Below, piece after piece: positions 12,864 to 24,906 of a stretch of 64,000 nt of DNA (position 1 is the stretch's first letter; every line of letters starts with the position of its first letter). The DNA lies in contig OZ026606.1 of the NCBI GenBank assembly GCA_964020085.1, positions 20,932,101 to 20,996,100 on the forward strand, read 5' to 3'. Both the position numbers and the translations under genes were made by a program. The stretch is from Micromussa lordhowensis. Lineage: Eukaryota > Cnidaria > Anthozoa > Scleractinia > Lobophylliidae. The notes under the pieces are model-generated. The model was not told the origin of the DNA and ran no database searches. It saw only the letters and a program-made list of their open reading frames with translations.

Positions 12864-13092
12864 CTGGGCTGGGTTGTTCAAAGCCCGATTAAGCTAACCC
12901 AGGATTAGCGAGAATTTTGATTTGAGTTTTGCAACTGTTCGGCGAAGGTTTCTGTTTATATTGCTTGTCCCTCAGTTTTGAGTTTAAATAATCTAAAGAA
13001 GTGGAAAACATTTATATACGAGAAAAATAAATACTTCGGATAAATTTTAATCCTGGGTTAGTCTTAACCGGCTTTCGAACAACGCGGCCCAG
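12864..13092. mobile_element. MITE with about 45-bp terminal inverted repeats
   Basis: The left end (12864-12907, starting 'ctgggctgggttgttcaaag') is the imperfect reverse complement of the right end (13048-13092, ending 'cgcggcccag'). The interior is about 140 bp, AT-rich and non-coding. It has the size and structure of a miniature inverted-repeat transposable element. No clear target duplication is visible. Confidence 0.75.
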
Positions 13093-16039
13093 CTGCCAAG
13101 TTCAAGAGACACTTTCGAAGGACGAGGCTAACAAAACAGCTCGTGCGGTCAAGCCCACATTACACGTAGCTTACATGTATTTTCGCACTACTTACTAAAG
13201 CTTGTTGTGGTCACTCCACTGCAAAAGTGTCGAGTAAGACTGTCAGATAGAAACATGAGAAGCTTGAGGCAGCCATGTTGAGTTCGATTTCAGGGCTCGG
13301 AGAAACTGGGCCGAGCAGGAATGGTCGAATGGAACCGAATTTTCCAGTTATTCCGATTTTTCGGGAATTTTAGGTCAACCTCGCGAGGAACACCTAAAAT
13401 TTCGGAATGAAATGCCGGAAAATGTCTGTTCTATTCGCTCCGCCACCCGGAACTTCCGGAATATTTGGTGGAATGGAGTGCCCTTTCCTTCCGTTGAAAC
13501 AAGCTGTTTCTAGATTTCCAAACCATTTTTTTTTTCTGCCGTAACAAAGGTTTTCTAGTGTGCTCGCCAGAGATAGACTAAGTCTTTAAAGTCTGATACA
13601 CAGCCGTTTAGTGGGATCAAAGTCATAGCTTAGTCAGAGCTTAGTTGATCAAATTGATTTGGCCCTCTCAAGTTGATTTGCCTCTTCTCTCTGTATCAGA
13701 GAGAAATCATCTATAAATAGCAATGCTTCGAAGAGCACAATTGCTCGTCGAAGCAGCTCTCAGTGAGAAATGGTGAACGAAGTAAATTAATTTTTAAGGC
13801 ACTCTTCCAAATCATCAAAGATAATGCAAAGAAAGGGAAAAAACAATCACGATAGGATTAAAATCGAATCGAATGTTTATCGCCTTTGAAGTACTGCAAG
13901 TCGACTTTAAGGTAATCACTTTTGAAGATATATTTTTGCCACTTGTCAAGGAAGTGTCTTCTTTTATTAAACCAAAGCAAGAGTCCTATGGCAAACATAA
14001 ATTGGTCTTTCGATCTATGTTCCACAAGTTGAGAAAATCTATTCAGAGTTAGTGTTTTTGAGATCTAAGCTATAAAGCTGCCAAATGTATTCGCTTCCGC
14101 AACCAGAATATGTTGATCTTGAGTTTCTCAAATAAGACACAACCTTTCATTTCACGAAAAGCACTCTTCAGCCCCTAGGCAATGAAACAAATGAAAGACT
14201 AAACAATTTTTTTTGACATAACAAAGTTAAAACATTTTAGATAAAAAGCGCGATCAGTTACTGCTTTTTCACTCTTCTGATAAATATTCACCATACTGGA
14301 GAGAGTCTATTTCCAAAGAAGGTAGGAAACAATAAATTAATTCATCCTCCTATAAAGTTAGTTTTTTCAAGTTAGTTTTTGTAAAATTTGTTTCGGATCA
14401 ATATAATGACATTATTTTTGTCATAAAATTAAAATTGTCGAGTGTAATTACGGTTCTTTTTTTTGCTGGCCACACAACAAATAAAGCAAAGTTTTTCATT
14501 TTAGTGCAAACTGTAAGTTCAAAACTAAAATCACATAGTGTTGTCAAAGATACATCTAATTAACAAGGAAGAGATACTACATTCACAATTTGTCTTTATC
14601 GCGATTAAGAACATGTTAAACTTACCACTTCCATTAACATCGAATATCAATAGGGAAAATGTTGAGTGAGTGTTATGAACGCCGGTCAGTAAATCCGAGA
14701 ATTGGCTCGACACAGAAGTTGAATTTTTGAAAATGGCTTCTTTCCTTTTAGCTTATAAACAGCTATTGTAGAGGCAGGTTTTTTTGACAAAAAAATTAAA
14801 CACCTTCCGAAGCTTTGAGCTTTCGAATCAATTTCGCATTGAGATATCTTTCTTTAGCGAAGGCAAATGTTTGCGAATACAAATAATTTTGTATTTCAGA
14901 TGTTGGTTCCTAAGTTTCATGCCATCAAGCTGTTGTTACGCTGCGGAGTCAGTAAGTTTTGTGTTCTAATTACTAGGGCTTCATAGAGTTTTATCGGCGC
15001 GTTATTGATCCGTTCTCGTTCAATGGAAAATTGCATTTCAACTTACCAACGACTTATTCGAAGCCTCATGAAAAACCGATGAAAATATTTTCATTTTAAA
15101 AGCAAGCATACTCAAGTTAGCTTTACAACAATGGGCTGAAGGCGACAGCAACTGACCAGCTGCTGTAGGACGTGGATGGCTAATGTAAACATTTCACGAA
15201 ACGGACATTTCACGTTTCACACGAAAAAAGGGGACAGCTTCATAAGCGCTGGCTGTCGCGATTGCGCAATGATTATTACGTAATAAAATGTCCGTCTGAA
15301 AATAATAGAAGACCTTATCAAAATAACGATTCAGGGCTATCGTGTTTCTTATTCAATTCCGCAAAAATTATGCTGGAAAGGGTTCATGGATAAGACAAAA
15401 TCACGATTCCCGAGGGAAAAGAAAACAACCATTCATATTTCACGTGAAAATACAAAAGTCATTCATGAATCACGAAAATAACCCGACAGCCAATACCATC
15501 ACAACACCCACTCGAGGCTTAAGTTGAATCCAGCTCACACTGTGAAAAGTTTTAAAACAGTTTTTAACCTATAAGATTGGCAATACAAAATATATTCCGC
15601 TAAAGCACCAGCTTGATCAATTGTACGCCATATTGGATTCCGTAAATTCATATAAGCAGCCACAAAATGTAATTATTTCACGAACTCAGGTTTAAAACGT
15701 TTTACAGTGTAACGAAGGAATATGGAAGACGATAAGTCTTTAAATTTGGACATTCGTTTTTCTTTCTTAGCCTCGGCAGTGGATATTGCTCGAGAACATA
15801 GTAATGAAAATAACTTCATTTCGTGTCAAATAAAACTAGCCAAAGAAAGAATTCTTCCACCAAAAGGGGACACAAAGGAATTATTAAGTTAATATTTAAC
15901 GATTAAGTTCTTCCCTGCTGGCACCCTATTTGCATGTCGATATTTATATATTTTTGATGCAAATAAATAAATTATCATTATTAATTCAAGATCAACATTT
16001 TACTGCGTCTGTGTAAACGGCTTATTCTTAACTAGGTAA
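13093..16039. other. No gene recognised
   Basis: AT-rich intergenic DNA upstream of the opsin gene. It includes the second 'attccgg'-rich repeat (about 13320-13490). Short open frames (up to about 61 codons) show no features of real exons. Promoter and 5' UTR exons of the opsin may lie here but cannot be placed. Confidence 0.5.
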
Positions 16040-16044
16040 AACTG

Positions 16045-16233
16045 CGAACTTCACATGAGACGAACTAAACGGATAATTATAAAGCTCGACCGTTGGGTCA
16101 AACGACGAACTTAATTCGAATTAAGATCGACCAATACGTTCTGATCTACCCGTCTGCTTTAGCTGAGTCAAACGTCGAACTTATCGACCGTGAACGTAAC
16201 TCGCTTTGGTTGGCTTGTCTCATGTGAAGTTCG
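16045..16233. mobile_element. Small MITE upstream of the opsin gene
   Basis: A 17-bp sequence 'cgaacttcacatgagac' at 16045-16061 is exactly inverted at 16217-16233. Internally, 'gtcaaacgacgaactta' and 'gtcaaacgtcgaactta' add a direct repeat. It ends about 120 bp before the opsin start codon, so it sits in or next to the promoter or 5' UTR intron. Confidence 0.7.
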
Positions 16234-16354
16234 ACGGTTGACCTGGGACCTATACGCCCAAGAAAACAACTTAGTAACTGTAAATCCAATATTGCATTTA
16301 TTTTTCACTTTCAGCTGAACTTTTTAAAGCGACTTAGTAACTGAAGAATCGAGC

Positions 16355-16971
16355 ATGCCGACAAACAGCACCAGCTCAACTTTCAACTGGCAGTCGATTT
16401 ATTTGGCCTACGCCGTCGTGATGTTCCTGATCTTGCTGCTTGGTTTCTTTGGCAACCTGTTCACCATAATAGTCTTACGACAGCGTGAGCATCGAAAGAA
16501 GTCCATCACCCCGTTGATGATGAATATCGCCATAGCAGATCTATTGATCATCATATTTGGCTATCCGGTACTCATCAGTACGAACCTGAATGGTGAACTG
16601 ATGTACACAGGAAGTCATTATTGCAACTGGTCTGGGTTTATAAATGGCATGACCGGCCTGACTTCTATTGCTTCCTTGACAGCAATGAGCGGCGTTGTGT
16701 ATCAAGTAGTCAAAAGAAATGCCCCGAATTCTAATGCTTCCAGCAGGCAATCCGTAGTTCTCATTACGGGTTCGTGGATTTATGGATTTCTCACTATGCT
16801 TCCTCCCTTGGTGGGGTGGAACCGGTTTGTACCAGGCAAAGCCGGTTTTAGCTGTGCACCTGATTGGGCAGCTACTGATAACCCTAGCGTCGTCTACACT
16901 ATTTTGTTGGTCACTGTGGGATTCTTTGTGCCTCTGATGTTCATAGCGGTATTTCATGTCTTGACTTACAG
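16355..16971 (+). CDS. Opsin, coding exon 1 (TM1 to TM5)
   Basis: This exon encodes residues 1-205 plus two bases of codon 206 of a seven-helix light-receptor GPCR. Visible landmarks are an N-glycosylation-type N terminus (NSTSS), TM1 with GN at 33-34, TM2 'NIAIADLL' with D62, the disulfide cysteines C90 and C167, TM4 W141 and 'PPLVGW' at 150-155. It ends at a good splice donor (ACAG|GTAGGC, GT at 16972). An acceptor-like 'ttttcactttcag' ends at 16314, so a 5' UTR exon may begin at 16315; the ATG at 16355 is the first in frame. It joins the exon at 19398 in phase 2 to give a 331-residue protein, normal for an opsin. Aligned without gaps to bovine rhodopsin from C110 to C187, the counterion sites 113 and 181 are S93 and G161, and the E/DRY triplet is V-V-Y (114-116), all unusual. 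Membrane location and G-protein signalling are inferred from the family. Confidence 0.92.
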
Positions 16972-18199
16972 GTAGGCGATAGACAGAACGTGAGCTTTAT
17001 TTAATTTTCCAATTAGATCAGTTTGCAATTGAGAGTCGTGAAACCAAAACCAAAGTAACCCCTCTAGCCAATCACAAAGAACACAGACAGTCCAGTGAAC
17101 CAATTGAAGCTCGAGGTAATTACATGTAGCTGACGCAAAGCGCGGGAAAACACGTGCGAGCGAGTCATGATTGGTTTTGATTTTACCTCTGATTGGAGGA
17201 AAGAATGACGCAAGTTTGTTTAGCTAATCGTGTAGCGCAGTTGTTGCTAAACCAATTAAGACGATTTCCGCACAACATTCGAGCAATAATGGCAAAAATT
17301 AAGTTACCAAAAAACCCTCTTAGCATGGTTCTATTTTGGATAAAGGTAAGAAGGTCTTATTGAGATTTACGTTCTCAAGCTGACCCCGCGAGGGAAAAAT
17401 GAACTTCAAGTTATCTATAGTTCAGTTAAAACGGACATTTCGCATTAGTTGAAAACAGAATTACACTCGCATTAAGCATTCTTACAAGGTTTTACATTAA
17501 TTTTCTCGAGAATGCTTGGAGATTTAATTGCAGGGTCACCTAGAGAAATGAATTACAGTGAGATGCGTTAAACGGTGTTAAAAAAGGTACCGTGCCATGA
17601 GTATATTTTTAGTAAATAATTTTTGCACTTATTGCTCGAACCTTGAGCGGAATCCGTCTTAATCTTCAACACTCATATGAAAACCGCTTTATACCTATAA
17701 GTATCCCACTGAATTATTATTTTTTTGTTGTTTTTTGTTTTTGTTGATGGAATTTTATTTTACACTTTTATTTTACACTATAATTCCATCGGTATAATTG
17801 TCTTTGGGTAATCATAACTTTAGCCATCGGTAATAAAGTAAGTTTAAGACGAATTAAAACGTTCTCTGGCTAAAAAATTTATGTTAAAATGAGCTTTCGC
17901 CTGTCAACCTACAGCCTTTGACGAATGATAAAAAGACGCCGATGAATGAATATACACAGCAAAAAGTGTGAAAAAATACAGAATAAAAATGATTAACTAA
18001 AATGGTGACAACAAACGGGACCTTGGACAATAAAAAGAGACTAATTTAGAAGAACGGCATAAATAAATAACTAAATAAACAATGAAATAAATAAATAAAC
18101 TTTGTTTAACGAGGGTGACACACAACAGTCTTCAACTGAGAAACCTTTGAAATATTCTGCATTCTTCTTCTTCCTCCTCTTCTTCTTCTTCTTCTTCTT

Positions 18200-18276
<77 letters not shown>

Positions 18277-19397
18277 GATTCCTTCGCCTGCTCCTCTCCT
18301 CCTGCAACATCCCCCATTTGTCCTCCTCCTCAGCCTTGTCCCCAGCATCCCTCTCCTTCTCTTCGTCGTTCCTTCTTCATTCTTCACTCGTTCTTCTACT
18401 GCTATTCCACCGATGCTTCCATCATAAGGGACCTAGCAAGTGTTCCCAGCACTAAGACTTTTTATGAGTCATTATAACCACTATATATCAGCTGATGTCC
18501 AAACAAGCTGCCCAATTATTGGTGAACTCTTTGTTGTCATTTTGGTGACACAATAGGCTACCATAGCAACAGTATGACCTGCTAAAAACATTCTTAATTT
18601 TAGCTTGAACTGCAATAACTCAAAACTGGGAAGCCACATCAGCCTTAGCTGGTTTTCATGCGGTTCCTCTAACCTGGTGTTGGCTCTCAAGCTTCTTTCT
18701 TCTCCTCCTGCCTCCCCATTCCAATTACCCTCTTCCTTTTCTTCCTACTCAGCTTCAGCCTCGTCCTCGGCTTCCCAGCCACCTTCGTCTTCCTCCTTCT
18801 CTTCTTCTTTCCTTCATCGTCTTTAGTTCTACCTTCTCTACTGTTCTTCTACTGATGATTCAGTCTCATCGCAATGAACTTATTTTTGGTCTTCAAATCA
18901 CTCTCTTGACTTTAAAAATTCCCAAGTGATTGACAAGGGTTCTTCTAATCCGAAAGACATTGGAATCATGGCACACCGCCTCGATAGATCATGCAGATAA
19001 CAATTCAAGGCCTCTACCTAATCAATACTCTATTCTTTAAAAAAGAATAATAAGTTTATTGACACTTATATACATATCTTTTCCCTTTTTGAATATCTTC
19101 ATTTTATAGTCCCACCTATTTTTGTATATAATGTAGTTGTCATTGTTTCCATTTTTATCCATTGAAGGCATTAGCCTGACAGCCGAAAGCTTGAAAGTTT
19201 TAAGTCTTTTTAGCTAGTGAACGTTTTATAAATTTATAATTATTTTTATAAGCCAGTCATTTCTTTCGAATTTAATCATATGGACGTAGAGAAAAAAATT
19301 AGGAAACAGCTCATCCACTTTTGAAGCCTCCGTAATAAATATACAGCAATAAATATTTCGCTCAATTATATCCTTACTACATTTATACTTATGCCAG
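16972..19397 (+). other. Opsin intron (2426 bp)
   Basis: Bounded by GT at 16972-16973 and AG at 19396-19397 ('tatacttatgccag'). Its phase lets codon 206 (AG|A, Arg) and then L-L-K-R-P-P run straight into the downstream frame. It contains a (TTC)n/(TTA)n microsatellite, CT-rich DNA to about 18835, and at about 19100-19260 a repeat with a Penelope-tail-like 'ccgaaagcttgaaagtttta'. The open frames within it are low-complexity artefacts. Confidence 0.85.
18161..18272. repeat. (TTC)n followed by (TTA)n microsatellite
   Basis: About 70 bp of TTC repeats pass directly into about 45 bp of TTA repeats inside the opsin intron. On the - strand this opens frames of poly-Asn/Lys or poly-Ile/Arg, which are not genes. 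Confidence 0.95.
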
Positions 19398-19776
19398 ATT
19401 ACTCAAACGCCCACCGATGGCAGGAGACCCCTTCATCCAAGCTCGACGCAGGAGATACAAACAGAAAATGGCGTTCATGACCACAGCAACTATCTCAGCA
19501 TTTTTGCTGAGTTGGTCCCCATACTGCATTGTCAGCTTCGCGGCAACCATCAGAGGACATCACGTGCTCACAGCTGGGGAGGCAGAAATTCCTGAGCTAA
19601 TGGCCAAAGCCTCTGTTATTTATAACCCCATTGTTTATACGATAATGAATGAACGGTTTCGACGTACACTTTGGGTCATTGTGACTGGAAATGGAGCGCA
19701 TGTAGTTCCCGGCTCTTCAAGACATAGGACAGACAATCTTGCACAGTCAAGGATTGAGATCTCAACGAATATGTAA
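19398..19776 (+). CDS. Opsin, coding exon 2 (intracellular loop 3 to C terminus)
   Basis: This exon completes codon 206 and encodes residues 207-331. It has a basic third intracellular loop (QARRRRYKQK), TM6 with 'SWSPYC' (W245, matching rhodopsin W265), and TM7 'AKASVIYNPIVY' carrying K276. That lysine is six residues before the NPxxY asparagine and 31 after the TM6 tryptophan, exactly where retinal-binding K296 lies in rhodopsin, which identifies the protein as an opsin rather than another class-A GPCR. Helix 8 begins NERFRR where many opsins have NKQFR. The C-terminal tail is short (about 45 residues), with several Ser/Thr residues. The stop is TAA at 19774-19776, with an AATAAA-like 'aaataaaata' overlapping it. 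Confidence 0.92.
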
Positions 19777-21308
19777 ATAAAATATCATAGCCCATGCGCT
19801 CGAGAAATGATAGGGATCCAGTGGGCACGGCGTGCGAGAGCAAGAGGGAGTACTCCGGTGGGTGAAGTACAGACACGCAAGGAAAAGAAAATAACTTTGC
19901 TCTCCTATTTGCGCGTGCCTACCGCTCCAACTAGCTCCCTTTTACTGAAGCATATCATAGACATTTGTCTGTGGGAGCAAAATGTTCTTGATAAGAGCAT
20001 GCGTTTTGGAACCTGACATGTAAAAATAAGAATGTATAAGTGATTTTACGTTTACTCGAGCAACAAAAAAGTAGTAGAGCTCTCAAGAGCTCGTTATTAA
20101 ATCTGCATGCATAAAAATTGAATCGGATTGCGGTACATTTCCATTCTATCTTAATGTATTCACAATTAATAATTATATCTCGAATTATTCTCGCCCTTTT
20201 GATCAATTAGAGAGAAGACGCATAGATGACGTCATTAGTATATTTGTTTCTTTATTGTATAAAACAAATAGATTTCATGTTGCCATGCGTCTGTTCAGTG
20301 ATAGATCACAGATGACGTCAAAATGTGGTAAGAACATCAACAACACACTCGGCTATCGCCTCGTATGCTACATTGTTTTCTTTCTTTTTTTGCATAATTT
20401 TATGAAACGGAAAAGATGATGACACGAGACTCAAAACGAAAAGTTTTGAAAGGAAAACACTGGAAGTTGGTTTCTAACAAGCAATGTATTGATTATTCGT
20501 AACGTGGGATATTTGTAATTACTCTGTAAAAGGCAAATAAAATTTAAATGCAATCATTATCCAATACGTGTGCTGTTAATACGCCTTAGAATATAACTGC
20601 TATATTAGCTTATATTCCCGCTATTGGAGCTGACCGTGCAATATCCTTCTAGCTGAAAATTATGCATAGAGCACCTATACCTGGAGGCTGTGTTGCCCGG
20701 AAACCAGCATCCCCTCTCAGGTGTAAATGTTGTCGCTTTTTTATGCTATACGTAAACAAAATAATGCACATTTGTGGTCTACAAAAACTTCTGAAAGCAC
20801 TCGAGTTCTGCTCGTGCGTCCAGTAGCAGTTTTTCAAGACCTCGAGGGTGCATTGTATTCTTTTATAACTAGTAGTAATCGGAGATTAGGGAAGTGCGTT
20901 CGGCATTTCAAAGGGGAAATATTGTGTTGTGGTTATTGGGGTAGATGAATATGCCTATGGTATGTTGTCAAATAAAGGGTTATGGCGTATTGTGAAACCT
21001 GTATTTAGTCTGTGTACGAAAAGGTTTTAAAGGCTAGTTATATGGTATGGTTTTTAAGGAGGCAGTCGTCGCAGTCCATCGCGCGTGTACATATACAAGT
21101 TCTACTGTAGTTGGTGTGGTAGTTAAGTGTTAGTAAGTAGTAAGAGAATAGTTGAAAACGTGTTTAAATGAAAGCATTAATTTTATTTAAATCTATGTTA
21201 TTAAACAATGTTGAAAATGTGAACTACTTCCGAAATTTCTGTAAAGCTTTCATAACATGTATTTATAGATCTTGTACGGGGACTATGAAATGTGTTTTTC
21301 TATTTAGA
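19777..21308. other. Downstream of opsin: no further gene recognised
   Basis: Contains the opsin 3' UTR (end not determinable), two CRE palindromes (20227 and 20313) and several unremarkable short frames. The frame at 20727-20948 has no recognisable features. Confidence 0.5.
20227..20320. promoter_or_regulatory. Pair of CRE consensus palindromes
   Basis: Two exact TGACGTCA octamers (20227-20234 and 20313-20320), 86 bp apart, in the same 'gatgacgtca' context. This is the consensus for CREB/ATF bZIP factors. No transcription start can be placed, so a regulatory role is only a possibility. Confidence 0.35.
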
Positions 21309-22005
21309 AATAGTTATCATAATAAAGGAAATTAATTATGAAAAAAACAACAGGAACATATATATTTCTTTTTAAAAATAGTTATCATAATAAAAAAACA
21401 TCAACTGTTACTTCTGTAACTGAACTGAACATTCTGAATTGAAAATAGGTCCTTTTTCTATTAAAGTTTGATAACATTGAGCTTTTTGAAGGGTTCAAAC
21501 TGCTCATTTCGAAAGTCAACATTTAATACTTGTCAAATAGCCTCAAGTGAAACTCATTCTATCAGCTTATGAGAGGCAGTGTCATAATAAAGAATAGTTA
21601 TCATAATAAAGAATATTAATTATGAAAAAAGAACAGGAACATGTATTTTTCTTTTTAAAAATAGTTATCATATAAAAAACATCAACTGTTACTTCTGTAA
21701 CTGAACTTAACATTCTGAATGGAAAATATATCCTTTTCCTATTAAAGTTTTATAACATTGAGCTTTTTGATGGGTTCAAACTGCTCATGTCCAAAGTCAA
21801 TATGTAAATAATATTTCTCAAAGAGCCTCAAGTGAAACTTCTATCACCTTATCAGAAGCAGTGTCATAAGTAATGCAGAAGCTTTTTGAAGGGTTTAAAC
21901 TGCTCATTTCGAAAGTCAACATTTCAATAATATTTCTCAGATAGCCTCAAGTGAAACTTCTATCACCTTATTAGAAGCAGTGTCATAAGTAATGAAGAAG
22001 CTGGA
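21309..22005. repeat. Tandem direct repeat, about 284-bp period, 2.4 copies
   Basis: A unit beginning 'tagttatcataataaag' at about 21311 recurs at about 21595, with the same internal phrases ('aacatcaactgttacttctg', 'gctttttgaagggttcaaac', 'cctcaagtgaaac') in order. A third, partial copy covers about 21880-22002. Copies differ by point changes and small indels. Not coding. Confidence 0.85.
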
Positions 22006-22097
22006 TTCATTGTCTAGGAGACGGAAAATGAAGTCTTCTTCTGATATGATGTTGAGGTTAACATCGGGTAAAAAATGAAGCCAGTTTATCGACCTCA

Positions 22098-22223
22098 CGG
22101 GTCGGTTGGCACAATGGCCTCCAAGCAATACTACTTGGCTGATTTGTTTTGCGACCCCAACGGGTCGGTTGGCACAATGGCCTCCAAGCAATACTACTTG
22201 GCTGATTTGTTTTGCGACCGCAA
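22098..22223. repeat. Tandem duplication, two 63-bp copies
   Basis: 22098-22160 and 22161-22223 are nearly identical ('cgggtcggttggcacaatgg' onward). The 63-bp length keeps a reading frame, so frames of 84-98 codons appear on both strands, but no exon structure supports a gene. Confidence 0.9.
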
Positions 22224-22454
22224 CGGGTCAGTTCGATCAAACATGGCGAACCGTTCAGAACAAACCACGTTCTGGTTGATATACAGGGTCCAGAAGTGGC
22301 ACACACTTTCCTCAGGCCTTGATAAATTACACCTACGAAACTGTTCAACAACATAACAAAATAACTTACCGATCAAACAGCAATAAACGGGCAATAAAGC
22401 TTGTTCACCAACGAACAACCACGTTCTCGAACGTCCGACAAACTGCGAAGCACG

Positions 22455-22538
22455 AGGCAGCATCCTTTGCGCAACGAAATTGTGACGTCATTCACCAGGC
22501 AGCATCCTTTGCGCAACGAAATTGTGACGTCATTCAAA
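22455..22538. repeat. Tandem duplication, two 42-bp copies, each with a CRE palindrome
   Basis: 22455-22496 and 22497-22538 match almost exactly. Each contains TGACGTCA (22483-22490 and 22525-22532). The surrounding 'caaaatggcgctg' and GC-rich 'ggccggccgaccgatcg' look promoter-like, but no linked coding exon is recognised. Confidence 0.75.
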
Positions 22539-24475
22539 ATGGCGCTGAAAAGATGAACGCCCGGCCGGCCGACCGATCGAACGAAAAAACACGGGTCAGC
22601 TTTCGCTTGCGTGCACAGGAAACCTACGCGATCACAGTTAGCCCAGGAGATTAGGAAGCGTTCTTCCTTCGTCGAACGCAATAAAGACAAACACAATGGA
22701 AACGAAGTACTTGTCTGAAATTGCAGTTTGTCTAGACCGCAATTACTTTGTTAGAGCATAGAACACCATCTTCTATTTGGTAAATCAGGAGAACTGGACG
22801 CTTACGTGTAGAATTAAGGCATTGTGCAATGCTCAGGTCGCACAAAATAAAGTACTTGTAGTTGTAAAATTATCATTTCTTCCGTTCATATATCAGCAAC
22901 AAATAAAAAAATATATTTCATAACTGAAGAAGTTGCAATGCAAAGCTGTTGTGAAAGCTTGTGGTAAAATTTATTTCATTTTATACAGTGTCTTAAAACT
23001 CCTGTGGCCAGCAGCCATGTAAATTCATTGGAACAAAGGAAAGTTTTTTTCACGATAATAAGAAAAGACATCTTGGCCACCGATAACCAATATGGCAGCC
23101 GTGACATCATGTGAAAACACTGCTTACTTCCTGTACCTCACGTATACTATATGTACTCGCATTTCTTTGTCCTAAAACTGTCAATACTGAAAGTTTTAAT
23201 CACTTTTAAAAATTAAATCTGTTGATCGCAGATAAGAAGAGTGTTTTAGGAGGTGGGTTGTAGAGAATATGGTATAGGACGATGGATGGCTCATAGGTCA
23301 ACAAAATCTTTTGTGCATGTTTTGCTGCAGGAGGGAAAACCTTTGATAACAATGAGTGATACCTGAGAGGCGCTTTCCATTTACCCGGGAAAACCGGTGA
23401 GAATTTTCCGCCAAACGGAACAGTACAATTTTTCCTCAAGAAAAATGACAAAGCCGTTTACTTTTTTCCTGGGAGAGCCTGGGTGCTAACAGCTTGCAAC
23501 AACTAACATGGTTGCCGAATATGCAGTGGTGTTTGAAGTTCTGTTGGATGATACTTACGCCTTTCAATTTATCGCAGAAGAAGAAGTTGACTTGCCCATG
23601 TTTGCTATGGCAGCATTGATTTCCCGGAGAAGTTTAAATTGGTGCCATGGGTATTTCGAATAAACGGTACCCTTCTATTCCGTGGATGAATTTCCGCATG
23701 AAAAGGACAACTTTTGAAATCTTGGCAAATGATGTAGTGGGCACCATTTAGGAACCCGTTCGGAAGGGAAGCTATTGACACACGGAGACAAGTTTCAACC
23801 TTCTCATGGTGCATTGCAAACCAGGAGAAAACGCGGCTAATTGACAATAGACTTAATTTTACACATCGCAGTGTCTCGAGAGAGGTACTGGCCTTAAGGC
23901 GGGGGCAAACCTAAAAAACTGGCCATTTTTTAACAATTTTTCATAGCTAGGATTTAATTGAAAAGTTGAGGAAACTATATACCCGTGGAAACCTTATGAC
24001 TTGTAGATCATGAAAAAATTATTTCACACTCCTCATGTCAATTATTGTAATAGGATACCACATGTTTAACTCTGCCACCTATGGGTTCTACCAAGGTTTA
24101 CTCACGAAAAGGTAGCTCCTTCTGGAATTGACAAAAATTAATGTCTTTTGTATCACTTTAAAGAACACATGTTGCTTATTGTTATAAGCAGAAGGATTTC
24201 TAATATGTTGAAAACATTTCAAACAATGATCGATTGAACTTGACATGGGAAGTCGCTTCGTAAATTTAAGTACATACATCATATGGAAAATTGCTCTGCT
24301 TATAACACAGAACTTACTCAATCCTGACTTAATCCTGAAACTTTCAGCTCAATTGGACAAATCCTTCTGAAAATAACTTTTCTCAAAGGCGAAAGTGACT
24401 CATTTTGAGAAAACAAGCTTTAAACTTACAGTAACAGGAATTGTCAAAATAAAACTTCAAAATAAAACTTCGAAC
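22539..24475. other. No gene recognised
   Basis: AT-rich sequence with short frames only. The stretch at about 23890-24060 reads like interspersed repeat DNA but cannot be assigned to a family from sequence alone. Confidence 0.5.
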
Positions 24476-24906
24476 CTTAAAGGGAACCTCCACTGTGACA
24501 AAAAGTATATTTCAAATCACACTAAATAATTTTAAGAATAAAATTTGCTTGAAGTTTTAACTAACAAAGGGCGTTGGTCTTAAATACATGAATTATAGAA
24601 TCGTTTATTTTTGTTTTCAAAGTTCCCGGGAGCAGCCATCTTGAATAATTGTGACGTGAAATGGTTGCCCTTTTGTTATTAGACAAAAGCTCTTGATGTC
24701 AGAACAATAGAGCAACCAAGACACGTCACAATTATTCAAGATGGCGGCGCCCAGAAAATTTGAAAACAAAAATGCGCGATTCTGAAATTCGTTTTTCTCC
24801 ACTATAGACACTCTTCTGGAAAAAAAAATTAGACCTAACGTTACTGTAAATACTATATCTTGCGGTTTAAAGTGATTCTTCGGTAGGAGTGGAGGCTCCC
24901 TTTAAG
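24476..24906. mobile_element. 431-bp foldback element with TTAA ends
   Basis: The left end 'cttaaagggaacctccact' (from 24476) is inverted at the right end 'agtggaggctccctttaag' (to 24906). An inner pair, 'catcttgaataattgtgac' and 'gtcacaattattcaagatgg', is also inverted, so most of the element can fold on itself. TTAA at both borders would fit a piggyBac-type target duplication, but could also be part of the terminal repeat. No transposase is present, so it is non-autonomous. Confidence 0.7.

Noticed and set aside
16541..16957. 138-codon antisense frame over opsin exon 1
   Set aside because: Shadow of the opsin exon, with no domain of its own.
18071..18387. Antisense frames with poly-Asn, poly-Lys, poly-Ile or poly-Arg
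   Set aside because: Produced by the (TTC)n/(TTA)n microsatellite inside the opsin intron.
22058..22696. Several overlapping frames of 84-111 codons on both strands
   Set aside because: They arise from the 63-bp and 42-bp tandem duplications (both multiples of three). No family features or splice sites are convincing.
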